A DNA stretch of 64,000 nt from Massilia sp. 9096 (GCF_000745265.1 NZ_JQNN01000001.1:2418001-2482000), one strand, 5' to 3'; positions 29,364-38,532 are shown, numbered from the stretch's first letter. Program-made: numbers and translations. Notes: generated by a model not told the origin, from the letters alone.

Positions 29364-30243
29364 GCCATGCATCGAATTGCTGGAGGTGCGCTGCGCGGTC
29401 GGCGAAAGTCCGGTGTGGCACGCGCAGGAAGCGGCCTGGTACTGGGTCGACATCCCGGCGCGGCGCATCTGGCGCCTGGACCATGCCAGTGGCGCGCTAC
29501 GCCACTGGACGGCCGCCGAAATGGTCGCCTGCATCGCGCCGCGCGCGCGCGGTGGGCTGATCGCCGGCATGGAGACGGGCCTGTTCGCCCTCGACCTGGA
29601 CGATGACGGCAGCGTCGCCGCCACGGGCCTGGCCACGCCGCCCGAGCTGGAACCCGGCATGCGCTTCAACGACGGCCGCACCGATCGCCAGGGCCGCTTC
29701 TGGGCCGGCACGATGTGGCTGGACATGGCGGCCGCGCGCCCGGCCGGCAAGCTGTACAGCTACTCGCGCGAGGCCGGGCTGTCGGCGCCGCTGGTGGACG
29801 GGCTGGTCACGCAGAACGGCCTGGCCTGGTCGCCGGACGGACGCACGATGTACCTGTCCGACTCGCATCCGAGCCGGCGCATGGTCTGGGCCTACGATTT
29901 CGACGTCGACGCCGGCATCCCGGGCAACCGCCGCGTGTTCGTCGACATGGCCGCTTACGTCGGCCGCCCCGACGGCGCCACGGTCGACGCCGACGGCTGC
30001 TACTGGGTCGCCGGCAACGACGGCGGCAGCCTGCTGCGCTTCACCCCGGCCGGCAAATTGGACCGCGAGCTGCCGCTCCCCTTCGCCAAGCCGTCGATGC
30101 CCTGCTTCGGCGGGCCGGACCTCGACACCCTGCTGGTCACCTCGATTCCGGCGCCGGGGCGGCAGGACGATCCGGACGCCGGCGCAGTGGTGTTGCTGCG
30201 CCCTGGCGTGCAGGGCCTGCTTGAAACCATGTTCGCCGGCTGA
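29356..30243 (+). CDS. SMP-30/gluconolactonase-family aldarolactonase
   Basis: A six-bladed beta-propeller lactonase of 295 residues. The metal-binding Glu17 (AVGESPVW), an Asn/Asp pair in MRFNDGRTDRQGRFWAGTM and the Asp in LAWSPDGRTMYLSDSHPSRRM are in place. Uronate dehydrogenase makes a 1,5-aldarolactone, so a lactonase is the expected next enzyme; opening that lactone is my inferred role. The family also hydrolyses glucono-, xylono- and arabinolactones. The start overlaps the transporter end by eight bases, so the two are coupled. Confidence 0.85.
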   Translation: MPEPCIELLEVRCAVGESPVWHAQEAAWYWVDIPARRIWRLDHASGALRHWTAAEMVACIAPRARGGLIAGMETGLFALDLDDDGSVAATGLATPPELEPGMRFNDGRTDRQGRFWAGTMWLDMAAARPAGKLYSYSREAGLSAPLVDGLVTQNGLAWSPDGRTMYLSDSHPSRRMVWAYDFDVDAGIPGNRRVFVDMAAYVGRPDGATVDADGCYWVAGNDGGSLLRFTPAGKLDRELPLPFAKPSMPCFGGPDLDTLLVTSIPAPGRQDDPDAGAVVLLRPGVQGLLETMFAG

Positions 30244-30286
30244 GGCGCGCCCTGCGCCGCGCGGGGCCGGGCGGCATGTCGATCGG

Positions 30287-30589
30287 TCAGGCGAAGCGGC
30301 GCGCGCCGCGCCTGCGCGCGAATCCTTCGGCGATCGGCAAGGGCAGCAGTTTGAGGAGGGTGTGCAGCGCCAGGGGAACCAGCACCAAGTCGTCGACCAC
30401 GCCCAGGGCCGGGATCGCCAGGTTGAACGGCGCCAGCGCGTAGAGCAGCAGCGCGCCGGTGGCGGGCAGCAGCCAGCCGGGACGCTGGTCGTGCCGCAGC
30501 GCGAACCACAACAGGCGCAAATCCACTTTGCTCATACGCCAGACCAGCAAGAACAGTTTTTTCACCGCGATCTCCAGGCAATCGGCCAT
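30287..30589 (-). CDS. DUF1232 (YkvA-like) small membrane protein
   Basis: About 100 residues from the ATG at 30589. The hallmark of DUF1232 is a Pro/Asp motif between two hydrophobic stretches; here YALAPFNLAIPALGVVDDLVLVPLAL fills that role. An N-terminal KKLFLLVWRMSK segment precedes it. The start is not marked by a clear ribosome site; MSKVDL at 30532 is an alternative. It lies downstream of a 48-residue membrane protein on the same strand. No function is known for the family. Confidence 0.65.
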   Translation of the reverse strand: MADCLEIAVKKLFLLVWRMSKVDLRLLWFALRHDQRPGWLLPATGALLLYALAPFNLAIPALGVVDDLVLVPLALHTLLKLLPLPIAEGFARRRGARRFA

Positions 30590-30647
30590 CAGGACACCGA
30601 TGTGCGGGCGAAAGCGGTGGCTGCAAGAGCGAATGAAAGTCGCTCGG

Positions 30648-30794
30648 CTAGCGCTGGTAGAAGAACAGCGCAACCGTCCCATAAAACAGCAAGGGCGTCA
30701 GCGCCAGCAGACACAGGCCCAGAAACACGGACCTGTTCAATTTGCGCCGCCCGGATTTGTCGCGTTCAGCGCGATTCGTCATCGTAGAGTTCAT
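30648..30794 (-). CDS. Small single-pass membrane protein (48 residues)
   Basis: A short frame from ATG 30794, preceded by GGAGACAGCC, to TAG 30648. The N-terminal half is basic (TNRAERDKSGRRKLNRS). It is followed by a single hydrophobic helix (VFLGLCLLALTPLLFYGTVALFF) and a short YQR end. This is a positive-inside, one-helix layout. It is the probable first gene of a two-gene unit with the DUF1232 gene 58 bases on. I know no family name; the clean ribosome site and helix support it being real. Confidence 0.6.
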   Translation of the reverse strand: MNSTMTNRAERDKSGRRKLNRSVFLGLCLLALTPLLFYGTVALFFYQR

Positions 30795-31024
30795 GGCTGT
30801 CTCCTCGGATATTTTGTGTCATCGGCATATCGATGACGTCTCACAGCTGACTGAGCAATCGCCATGCCAACACGACACGTCCCTTTGTATTCAACGACTT
30901 ATGCGCACAAGTCACAAACGAGCCCGCACGACTGTAAAGTTTCCCGCCACCCGCGCCGCGGCCCGGCTCGACGCGCGTATCATCCTCTGAACGGTTTTCC
31001 CGTACCACAACAAGATAACGAGAC

Positions 31025-33286
31025 ATGCCCATGACGACCCGCCTGCCATCCAGCGCCCGCTTGCCGGTGCTGCCCGCCGCCCTCTTCGTGGGCCTTGCCA
31101 TGTTGTCCGCCTGCGGCACCACCGGCGCCGATACCAACGCCGCTACGAACGCCGCTACGAACGCCGCTTTCAGCGCCATGCCCGCGCCGGCAGCGACCGG
31201 CGCCGATGCCTTGGCGCCGGCCGCGGTGCTGGCGACGATGGAACGCGTGGCCGACTGGCAGCTCGCCCACCCGAGCAGCCACGCGAGCGACGACTGGACC
31301 CAGGGCGTCGGCGACGCCGGCTTCATGGCGCTGTCCAACCTGGCCGGCACGCGCAAGTATCGGGACGCGATGGTCGCCATGGGCCGGCGCAACGGCTTCA
31401 AACCCGGCCAGCGCCCCTACCACGCCGACGACCACGTGGTCGGCCAGACCTACCTCGACCTCTACCTGCAGCTGCGCGAGCCGGCCATGATCGCGCCGCT
31501 GCGCGCCCGCTTCGACGAGATCCTCGCGAACCCGAGGAGCGGCACGCTCGACTTCAAGGCGCCCGGCAACCAGGATCGCTGGTCGTGGTGCGACGCCCTG
31601 TTCATGGGACCGCCGGCCTGGACGCGCATGAGCGTGGCCACGGGCGATGCGCGCTACCTCGACTACGCAATCAAGGAATGGTGGCAGACCTCCGACTACC
31701 TGTACGACCGCCAGGAGCACCTGTACTACCGCGACTCGACTTACTTCGGCCAGAAGGAAGCCAATGGCGCCAAGGTGTTCTGGGCGCGCGGCAATGGCTG
31801 GGTGATGGGCGGCCTGGCGCGCACGCTGCAGTACCTGCCGGCCAAGCATCCGGCGCGCGCGCGCTTCGAGACCCAGTTCCGCGAGATGGCGGCCAAGGTC
31901 GCGACGCTGCAGCAGCCGGACGGCCTGTGGCGCGCCAGCCTGCTCGATCCGAACGCCTACCCGGCGCGCGAGACCAGCGGCACCGGCCTGTTCACCTATG
32001 CGCTGGCCTGGGGCGTGAACCAGGGCCTGCTCGACCGCGCCAGCTTCGAACCGGTGGTGCGCAAGGCCTGGACGGCGCTGGCGGCGAGCGTCCAGGCCGA
32101 CGGCAAGCTGACCCACGTGCAGCCGATCGGCAAGGCGCCGGACGGCTTTCCCGAAGATTCGACCGAAGTGTATGGCGTCGGCGCCTTCCTGCTGGCCGGC
32201 AGCGAAGTGCTTCGCATGGGCGTGCAGGCGCGCGCGCCCGCGCGCGTGGTCGACGTCGCCAACCCGGGCGCTTTTTACCGCGCCGAGGAGACCATCGAGA
32301 TGGAGGCGCCGCGCGCGCCGGTCGTCGTGATGGAAGCCGACACCTCGCGCATCGTGCCGACCCAGCGCCTGGACGACAAGCTGCTGTTCCAGGCCGACTT
32401 CAGCCCGAACCAAAGCCGGCGCTTCCTGCTGTTCCCGGCCGCCGCGCTGCCGCCGCTGGCCGCGCCCGACGTCAAGGTGCACGCGCGCCACGTGCCCGAG
32501 CGCTTCGACGACTTCGCCTGGGAGAGCGACCGCATCGCGCACCGCCTGTACGGCCCGGCGATCCTCAAGGCGCCGGGTGAACACGTCGGCAGCGGCATCG
32601 ACGTCTGGGTCAAGCGCGTGCGCACTCCAATCGTCGACCTCTGGTACAAGCGCGGCGAGTACCACACGGATCACGGCGAAGGCCTGGACAATTACGACGT
32701 CGGCACCGGACGCGGCTGCGGCGGCGAAGAGATTCTCGCCGGCGGCAAGGCCTTCGCCGCGCCGGTCTACGCCAGCTGGACGCTGCTCGCCGACGGCCCG
32801 CTGCGCGCCGCCTTCGAGCTGCGCTACGACGGCTGGAACGCGGATGGCCGCCACGTCGCCGAGACCAAGCGCTTCTCGATCGACGCCGGTTCCAATTTCA
32901 CGCGCGTCGAGAGCGTCTATGCGGCGAGCGGCGGCGCGCCGCTGGAGGTCGGCGTCGGCATCGCCCAGCGCAAGGACGCCAAAGGAGATGGCCGCCTGAC
33001 CAGGAACGACGGCGCCGGCTGGATGAGCTACTGGCAGCCGGAAAAATCGCCCGACGGCCACACGGCCTGCGCGGTGCTGATTCCTGGCCAGCGCACCCGC
33101 AGCGCGATGCTCGGCGACGACGCCCTGCTGGTCGGCCACGCGACCCCGGGCCGGCCGTTGGTGCACTACCTGGGCGGCGGCTGGAGCAAGAGCGGCGACT
33201 TTCCGGATGCGCAGGCCTGGGAAGCCAAGGTGGCCAACGTGGCGGCGCGCGCGGCGCTGCCGTTGAAGGTGAGCGGCCCGCGCTGA
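31025..33286 (+). CDS. GH105 unsaturated uronyl hydrolase fused to DUF4861, lipoprotein
   Basis: A 753-residue lipoprotein: signal LPAALFVGLAMLSACG with the lipobox Cys at about residue 30, then a linker with a short ATNAATNAA repeat. Residues about 65-410 are a GH105 (alpha/alpha)6 barrel, with DDWTQGVGDAGFMAL, the catalytic Asp190 in WSWCDALFMGPPAW, and WARGNGWVMGGLARTL. Residues about 425-745 match DUF4861 (VDLWYKRGEYHTDHGEGLDNYDVGTGRGCGGE). GH105 enzymes release unsaturated galacturonate from rhamnogalacturonan or pectin oligomers. That fits the adjacent uronate pathway. Anchoring in the outer membrane is inferred from the lipobox. Confidence 0.88.
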   Translation: MPMTTRLPSSARLPVLPAALFVGLAMLSACGTTGADTNAATNAATNAAFSAMPAPAATGADALAPAAVLATMERVADWQLAHPSSHASDDWTQGVGDAGFMALSNLAGTRKYRDAMVAMGRRNGFKPGQRPYHADDHVVGQTYLDLYLQLREPAMIAPLRARFDEILANPRSGTLDFKAPGNQDRWSWCDALFMGPPAWTRMSVATGDARYLDYAIKEWWQTSDYLYDRQEHLYYRDSTYFGQKEANGAKVFWARGNGWVMGGLARTLQYLPAKHPARARFETQFREMAAKVATLQQPDGLWRASLLDPNAYPARETSGTGLFTYALAWGVNQGLLDRASFEPVVRKAWTALAASVQADGKLTHVQPIGKAPDGFPEDSTEVYGVGAFLLAGSEVLRMGVQARAPARVVDVANPGAFYRAEETIEMEAPRAPVVVMEADTSRIVPTQRLDDKLLFQADFSPNQSRRFLLFPAAALPPLAAPDVKVHARHVPERFDDFAWESDRIAHRLYGPAILKAPGEHVGSGIDVWVKRVRTPIVDLWYKRGEYHTDHGEGLDNYDVGTGRGCGGEEILAGGKAFAAPVYASWTLLADGPLRAAFELRYDGWNADGRHVAETKRFSIDAGSNFTRVESVYAASGGAPLEVGVGIAQRKDAKGDGRLTRNDGAGWMSYWQPEKSPDGHTACAVLIPGQRTRSAMLGDDALLVGHATPGRPLVHYLGGGWSKSGDFPDAQAWEAKVANVAARAALPLKVSGPR

Positions 33287-36052
33287 TCAGACCGGCGCAT
33301 CGAGCGCGACCTCGTGGCTCGCACGCTCCCGCTCGAGCTGCCGATGCAACAGCTCGGCGATGCGCTCCGGCGGAACCGGTGCGCTGAACAGGTAGCCCTG
33401 CATCTCGTCGCACTCGTGCATGCGCAGGAAGTCACGCTGTTCATGCGTCTCGACGCCCTCGGCGATCACGCGCAAATCCATCCGGTGGCCGAGCGAAATC
33501 ACGGCCAGCACGATTGCCTGGTCGTCGGAGCTGGTGGCCAGATCGCGCACGAACGACTTGTCGATCTTGAGTGTGCTGATCGGGAACGACTTCAGGGCGG
33601 ACAGGCTCGAATAGCCGGTTCCGAAATCATCGATCGACAGCGAGACACCCATCGACTTGAGCTCGCCCATGCGCTCGATGGCCTGGTTCAGGTCGCGCAT
33701 GATCAGGCTCTCGGTAACCTCCAGTTCGAGCGCTGACGCCGGCAAGCCCGTATCGTCCAACGCAGCGGCGATGCGCTCGACGAGGTGCCGCTCCTCGAAC
33801 TGGCGCGCCGACACGTTCACCGATACGATCAGCGGATCCAGGCCGGCGTCGCGCCACGCCATCGACTGCGCGCAGGCGGTGCGCACGACCCATTCGCCGA
33901 TCTCGACAATCATGCCCGAGTCCTCGGCCAGGCCGATGAAACGCGCTGGCGACACCAGGCCGTGCTCGGGATGATGCCAGCGGATCAGCGCCTCGACACC
34001 GAAAATGCGTCCGGTGCGCAGATCGACTTTCGGCTGGTACAGCAGGTGGAAGCGGCCGTGCGGCCAGTCGAACAGCGCGTCGCCGCCCTGCAGGCGCACA
34101 TTGCTCAGCGTGGTTTCGAGCGCCTTGGGCAACCCCTCCAGCAGGATCAGCTTTTCCTCGACACTGGCGTTCATTTCTCCCTGGTAGAACTGGAAATTAT
34201 TGCTGCCCAAGTCCTTGGCGCGGTACATCGCAGCGTCGGCGTTCATCATCAGCGTGGTCGGATCGGCGCCGTCGCGCGGATAGGTCACCACGCCCATGCT
34301 GCAACTGACGCGCACCGCATGGCCTCCGATCAGGACCGGCTCGTTGACGGCCCGCCGGATGGTTTCCAGCATCGCCGTCAGCGTCTCCTGGCTTTCGCTC
34401 ACGTCAGGCACCAGGATCACGAATTCGTCGCCGCCCAGGCGCCCCAGCGTGTCGTCGGGGCCGAGGCACGACTGCATGCGGCCGCCCACTACCTGGAGCA
34501 ACTCATCGCCGGCGCTATGGCCGAGGCCATCGTTGACGAGCTTGAAGTCGTCCAGGTCGACGAAGGCCAGCATCACCTGGCCGTCGTTTTGCCGGGCCGC
34601 GCCGATTGCATGGTCGAGCCTGTCGCGGATCAGGCTGCGGTTCGGCAGGCCGGTCAGCTCGTCGTGCAGGGCCATATGGCGAATACGCTGTTCCGCCTGC
34701 TTGCTCTTGGTGATGTCGCGCACCGTGGCCACCGCCCCGCCCTCGACCGGCACGATCTGCCGCTGCAGCCAGCATCCAGCGTGCGGCCCTTCGGTGGCTT
34801 CCCATTCGGTCTCCAGGGCGCAATGGTCGCTGACGACCTTCAGCAGTTCATCGTGGATCCCGTCGATGCGGTGAAACGCCAGCAATTCATTCAGGGTCCG
34901 GCCCAGCATCTGTTCACGCGCGACGCCAGTGAACTGGGCCGCGCGCGAGTTGGCTTCACGCACCACGAAGCCGTCGACAACGCCGTCTGCTCCGCGCACG
35001 GCGCGCAATACGAACAGGGCGTCCAGGCTGGCTTCGGTGGCGGCGGCATACGTTTCCTGGGCCTGGCGCTCGCGCCTGCGCACCCTGGCGAGCTGCCACG
35101 ACCAGGCGCTGACGAGTCCGACCACGAGGATCAGCAGCGCGCTGCCGCCAAAGGCTGCGGTCATGTAGTTGGCCCGGTGCCGCTCGAAGCCGTCCATCTG
35201 CTCGTCGCGCGACAGGCCGACCACGGCCGACAAGGTAAAGCCGTGCAGCCTGCGCGTAGCGGTGTAACGCGGGATCCCGTCGATCCCTAGCGTATGCGGC
35301 TCCGTTACCTCGCCACCCGGAGCCTGCAGCTTGACGGTCTGCCCCCACGATACGGTATCGCCGATGCGAACCGCCCGTGCCACCCCGTCGTCGCCTGCCA
35401 GCGCCAGCAGACCCGCGTCGCCATCGCGGGCGCGGTCATACACACTGGTGAAATAAGCCGGGTCGACTTCGACCGCGACCACCCCTTCGAAGCGGCCCGC
35501 GGCATCGTCGACACGGCGCGAGAACACCAGGTGCGGGTCGGATCCGGCCATGTCGGCCATCGTCTGGCTGACATACGGAGCGCGGCCCGCGTCGTCCCGC
35601 GGCTTGGCGAAATAGGCCTGGCCGGCCACGTTGCGGGCCGGGAGCACAGGATTGCTGGCCACAACGTTGCCGTCGCGGTCTACCAGGCTGATCTGGAACA
35701 CCAGTCCGGGCGGCAGCAGGCCCTGGTCGCGCAGCGCCGGCAGCGCGCGCTCGATGCCATTCATCTTGATCGCGTACCTGAGGACCTTGAGCGTCTGGTC
35801 GATCGCGTTCAGATTGCGCACCATTTGCGCTTCGTAGGTGTCGAGCTGTTCGCGTGTCTCTTCGCGCGCGGCCCCTTCGGCCGCATTGCGCTCCATATGG
35901 ATGAAATGGAGGGTCGCGATCCAGATTGCCGCCAGCGGCAGCAAGGCAAACAGCGGCAACGAAATGTGGGTTTCGAGCACGCGCCCGAGCCATTTGATGC
36001 CGCGCCTGCCTTGCGCCGCGGCGGTGACCGGCCTCAAGGAAGTGTGCATCAT
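33287..36052 (-). CDS. Membrane GGDEF-EAL protein with periplasmic dCACHE-like and PAS domains
   Basis: A 921-residue c-di-GMP protein. A membrane helix at about 30-50 and another near 300-320 enclose a periplasmic sensor domain of about 250 residues (ISLVDRDGNVVASNPVLPARNVAGQAYF is cache-like). A PAS domain follows (about 335-455), then GGDEF with intact GGDEF at 540-544 but no RxxD inhibitory site, then EAL with EAL at 687-689, ELEVTESL, DDFGTGYSSL and LKIDKSFV all present. Both activities look possible. Its start overlaps the stop of the periplasmic binding protein gene by the bases ATGA, so the sensor and binding protein are made together. A sensed ligand delivered by that protein is a fair inference. 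Confidence 0.9.
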   Translation of the reverse strand: MMHTSLRPVTAAAQGRRGIKWLGRVLETHISLPLFALLPLAAIWIATLHFIHMERNAAEGAAREETREQLDTYEAQMVRNLNAIDQTLKVLRYAIKMNGIERALPALRDQGLLPPGLVFQISLVDRDGNVVASNPVLPARNVAGQAYFAKPRDDAGRAPYVSQTMADMAGSDPHLVFSRRVDDAAGRFEGVVAVEVDPAYFTSVYDRARDGDAGLLALAGDDGVARAVRIGDTVSWGQTVKLQAPGGEVTEPHTLGIDGIPRYTATRRLHGFTLSAVVGLSRDEQMDGFERHRANYMTAAFGGSALLILVVGLVSAWSWQLARVRRRERQAQETYAAATEASLDALFVLRAVRGADGVVDGFVVREANSRAAQFTGVAREQMLGRTLNELLAFHRIDGIHDELLKVVSDHCALETEWEATEGPHAGCWLQRQIVPVEGGAVATVRDITKSKQAEQRIRHMALHDELTGLPNRSLIRDRLDHAIGAARQNDGQVMLAFVDLDDFKLVNDGLGHSAGDELLQVVGGRMQSCLGPDDTLGRLGGDEFVILVPDVSESQETLTAMLETIRRAVNEPVLIGGHAVRVSCSMGVVTYPRDGADPTTLMMNADAAMYRAKDLGSNNFQFYQGEMNASVEEKLILLEGLPKALETTLSNVRLQGGDALFDWPHGRFHLLYQPKVDLRTGRIFGVEALIRWHHPEHGLVSPARFIGLAEDSGMIVEIGEWVVRTACAQSMAWRDAGLDPLIVSVNVSARQFEERHLVERIAAALDDTGLPASALELEVTESLIMRDLNQAIERMGELKSMGVSLSIDDFGTGYSSLSALKSFPISTLKIDKSFVRDLATSSDDQAIVLAVISLGHRMDLRVIAEGVETHEQRDFLRMHECDEMQGYLFSAPVPPERIAELLHRQLERERASHEVALDAPV

Positions 36053-36495
36053 GGCCTCACGAGAACTGAACGTACGCTGTCATCCAGGGCGCTGCGGTCG
36101 ATGTAGCCGATCAGCTCCGGGTTGTCCGCTACCTGGCGCCGCACCGCCGCGTCGTCGATGGCTTCGCATGGTGGCTGACCACGGCCGGTGAACACCATCT
36201 TCGACCAATACGCCTTGAGCAGGGCCGCGGACTTGCCCGTGACCCTTGAATAGAACATGTCGCGCAGGGGCGAGCCCACGCGCTGGTCGATAGGTACCGC
36301 TTCGCTGCCGTCCGGGAAGCGCGCAGTCTGGCCGAGGAAGATCGCGGCCACCTGGTCCAAGCGCAGGACGGAGACGGGGCTTTTTGCCGAGACGATCACC
36401 ACCATGTCGGCGGCGCCGGCGGTCGCGCAGAGTATTGTCAGGGCGATGAGGAGCGTTGCGCGGCCCAGGTGGCACATGTTGAAGGGAGTATGCAT
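36049..36495 (-). CDS. Small periplasmic substrate-binding-like protein (PstS-related fold)
   Basis: A 148-residue exported protein: signal LGRATLLIALTILCATAGAA cut near residue 29, then ADMVVIVSAKSPVSVLRLDQVAAIFLGQTARFPDGSEAVPIDQRVGSPLRDMFYSRVTGKS. This matches the short phosphate-ABC-type binding proteins found outside transporters. Only one lobe's worth of sequence is present, and no ABC permease is nearby. The ATG at 36495 follows the barrel gene stop by one base, and its own stop overlaps the GGDEF-EAL start. A ligand-presenting role for the sensor is inferred from this arrangement. Confidence 0.75.
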   Translation of the reverse strand: MHTPFNMCHLGRATLLIALTILCATAGAADMVVIVSAKSPVSVLRLDQVAAIFLGQTARFPDGSEAVPIDQRVGSPLRDMFYSRVTGKSAALLKAYWSKMVFTGRGQPPCEAIDDAAVRRQVADNPELIGYIDRSALDDSVRSVLVRP

Positions 36496-36496
36496 C

Positions 36497-37744
36497 TCAG
36501 TACACGAAATCCAGAGTGACGCTGGTGACGCCGATCGCATGATCGGAAACGAAGCCGGGCGTCGTGTGGATCAAGGTGCCGACCGAGCCGTGATGCGGCG
36601 TCACGCGATCGTATTGCAACTTGAGCGCGATGTTGTCGTGCACGTCCCAGCGCAGGCCCGTGCTGATCGTCGATTGTTGCGGAATCGATGCCGCGATCGT
36701 CGCGTCCAGGCCCGCATTGAGGGCGGCGGCCTGTTGCTGGTAGCCTGGCGGCAGGGCGCCGAGCGCGAGACCGTCCGCCTTGACCGGGCCGGTCGAACGC
36801 ACCTGGGAGTAGGTCACATACGGCGTGAACGCACGGCTGCGCAAGCCCGCGGTGACATAACCGCTGCGGGTCTGACCGAGCAGCGATTGGGTATGCGTGC
36901 GGCTCAATTCGCCCATCACAAACCAGGCGCCCGGGTCGTAGCTGGCGCCGATATTGGCGATGCTCACGTATTTGTGGTCGATCGCATAGTCGGCGCTGAT
37001 CGCTTCTCCTTGTGCGCCAAAGGCATCGAAGCCGGCGAACAGGGGTGCGCCGATGTCCAGTGTCAGTTCCGCCCCGACGACGGTGGCGTGGACCGTCAGC
37101 GCGCCCCAGTCGCTGGTGTTGCTGATGCCGACGATACGGGTGGCCTTGCCCTTGACCGGCGCGACCTGGGCCAGGCTGTCATGGCCGAACAGGAACTGCG
37201 AGGCGTTGTGAACCGGACCGGCATTCCAGCGCAGGGTCGCGTCGATGCCGTCGCTGCTGCTGATCGGCATGCCGCCATAGCTCTCGACCGGCGGCCGCAC
37301 CCACGGATAGGCGTAGCCGACCTGGCGATAATCGGCGCACAGGAACACGGGCAAGGCGATGCGCCCGAGACGCAACGCGAGCTCCGGCGTCGCCTGGAAT
37401 TTGAGATTCGCCCACTCGACACGCGGACGATAATTATTTTCCAGGTTCTGCTCGCTCACCACTTGCAGGACGGCCGACCAGCGTTTGTCGAAGGTTGCGT
37501 CGAGCTGCGCGCCAAGATGGCTGTCGACGTCGGGACTCCAGGCACTGGTCTTGCCGGCGCCGCCGTAGCGCAGTGCGCTCGACGTGTAGTCGGCGTTACG
37601 CTCGTTCGAGTGCGCAAGGCCGACCGTTCCGTATCCGGACAAGGCCCAGGTCGGCGTATCGTCGGCGCGGGCCAGGCCCGCGGCGCCCAATCCGACCGCG
37701 AGTAGCGTAGTCAACAATCGTGAGTTCAGACATCGTCGCTGCAT
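36497..37744 (-). CDS. Outer-membrane beta-barrel (porin-like) protein
   Basis: A 415-residue exported protein with signal LLTTLLAVGLGAAGLARA, mature start DDTPTWALSGYGTVGLAHS. Alternating strands throughout (VDSHLGAQLDATFDKRWSAVLQVVSEQ, ALRLGRIALPVFL) and a C-terminal SVTLDFVY ending in an aromatic residue fit a barrel inserted by BAM. The ATG at 37744 has GAGAA upstream; a TTG seven codons earlier is less likely. It is the first gene of a three-gene operon with the periplasmic binding protein and GGDEF-EAL sensor. The permeated substrate is unknown. Confidence 0.8.
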   Translation of the reverse strand: MQRRCLNSRLLTTLLAVGLGAAGLARADDTPTWALSGYGTVGLAHSNERNADYTSSALRYGGAGKTSAWSPDVDSHLGAQLDATFDKRWSAVLQVVSEQNLENNYRPRVEWANLKFQATPELALRLGRIALPVFLCADYRQVGYAYPWVRPPVESYGGMPISSSDGIDATLRWNAGPVHNASQFLFGHDSLAQVAPVKGKATRIVGISNTSDWGALTVHATVVGAELTLDIGAPLFAGFDAFGAQGEAISADYAIDHKYVSIANIGASYDPGAWFVMGELSRTHTQSLLGQTRSGYVTAGLRSRAFTPYVTYSQVRSTGPVKADGLALGALPPGYQQQAAALNAGLDATIAASIPQQSTISTGLRWDVHDNIALKLQYDRVTPHHGSVGTLIHTTPGFVSDHAIGVTSVTLDFVY

Positions 37745-38076
37745 TATTGTTCTCGATAAGTTCAAGCCGGCGCGGGACCGGACCGGCTACGAGGCGTACG
37801 CAATGGCATGAGGTCGAGATCTTTTGACGATATGTCGCCCCCCGCAGCATAGATACGACAGACCTCGTTATAAAATTATTAAATATATCAAAAATGATGA
37901 ATTTGATTGATTATACATAATAGTTTCTTTTGGAAAATTTAGATTGTCAGCCGAACACAACACCTGCCAGGGCCGGATAGCCCGCTCGCCGGCCTGCCTG
38001 ATGCTGCCGGCGGGTGCGTGGGGATGGGAAAGGTCGTGACGACGTCCGGCAGACGCAGGGCGAAGTGCTTGTCGCC
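37745..38076. other. AT-rich gene-free region upstream of the barrel operon
   Basis: 332 bases without a gene. Bases 37865-37945 are strikingly A+T-rich for this genome (runs such as ATAAAATTATTAAATATATC) and are probably the promoter and regulator-binding region of the barrel operon. Bases 37950-38076 are GC-rich and show no start or ribosome site. They may be decayed sequence linked to the pseudogene beyond. Confidence 0.5.
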
Positions 38077-38444
38077 TCAGGCGTCGAGTCCGTACTGACC
38101 GAGCTTGCGGTACAGGAGCTGGCGGTGGATGCCGAGCCGGCGGGCGGCCTCGGTGCGGTTCCCGTGCGCCTCGTCGAGTGCGCGCTGCAGCAACAAGCGC
38201 TCCAGGCGCTCCACCGCCTGCGGCAGCGGTCGGCCGAACCAGTCGTCCGGCAGCGCGTTGCTCGAGCCGCCCTGCTCCGGCGCGCTTGCCTGCGGCGCCA
38301 GCACGGCCTCGAGATCGGCGGCGGCAAGATGTCGAGCGGACGGTCGCGCAGGGCCGGCAAGTGAATCGACAGCACGTCGAGCCGGTATGGCAGGTCGGCG
38401 CGAAAGCGGCCGTCGCGCAGGGCAACCGGGATGGCCAGGCGCAT
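38077..38444 (-). pseudogene. Remnant of a sigma-54-dependent activator (AAA+ piece and Fis-type HTH)
   Basis: Two pieces of an NtrC-type activator lie in different frames. The upstream piece (from about 38444) reads RDGRFRADLPYRLDVLSIHLPALRDRPLDIL, the conserved C-terminal part of the AAA+ module. After a frame change near 38330 comes LPQAVERLERLLLQRALDEAHGNRTEAARRLGIHRQLLYRKLGQYGLDA, a complete Fis-family DNA-binding end with a stop at 38077. The GAFTGA loop, Walker motifs and sensor domain are missing, as is the linker between the pieces. Several deletions and a frameshift must have occurred. It cannot activate transcription, though the HTH alone might still bind. Confidence 0.75.
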
Positions 38445-38532
38445 TGTCCGGCAACCGGACGGATGCCGTCTCCGAAGCGGACGGGCAATTATCAAATAAC
38501 GCAGAAAGCTCCAATTTTTCTCCACATTCGAT

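Noticed and set aside
30930..30970. TAAAGTTT resembling a sigma-28 -35 before the GH105 gene
   Set aside because: The required GCCGATAA -10 is absent at the right distance.
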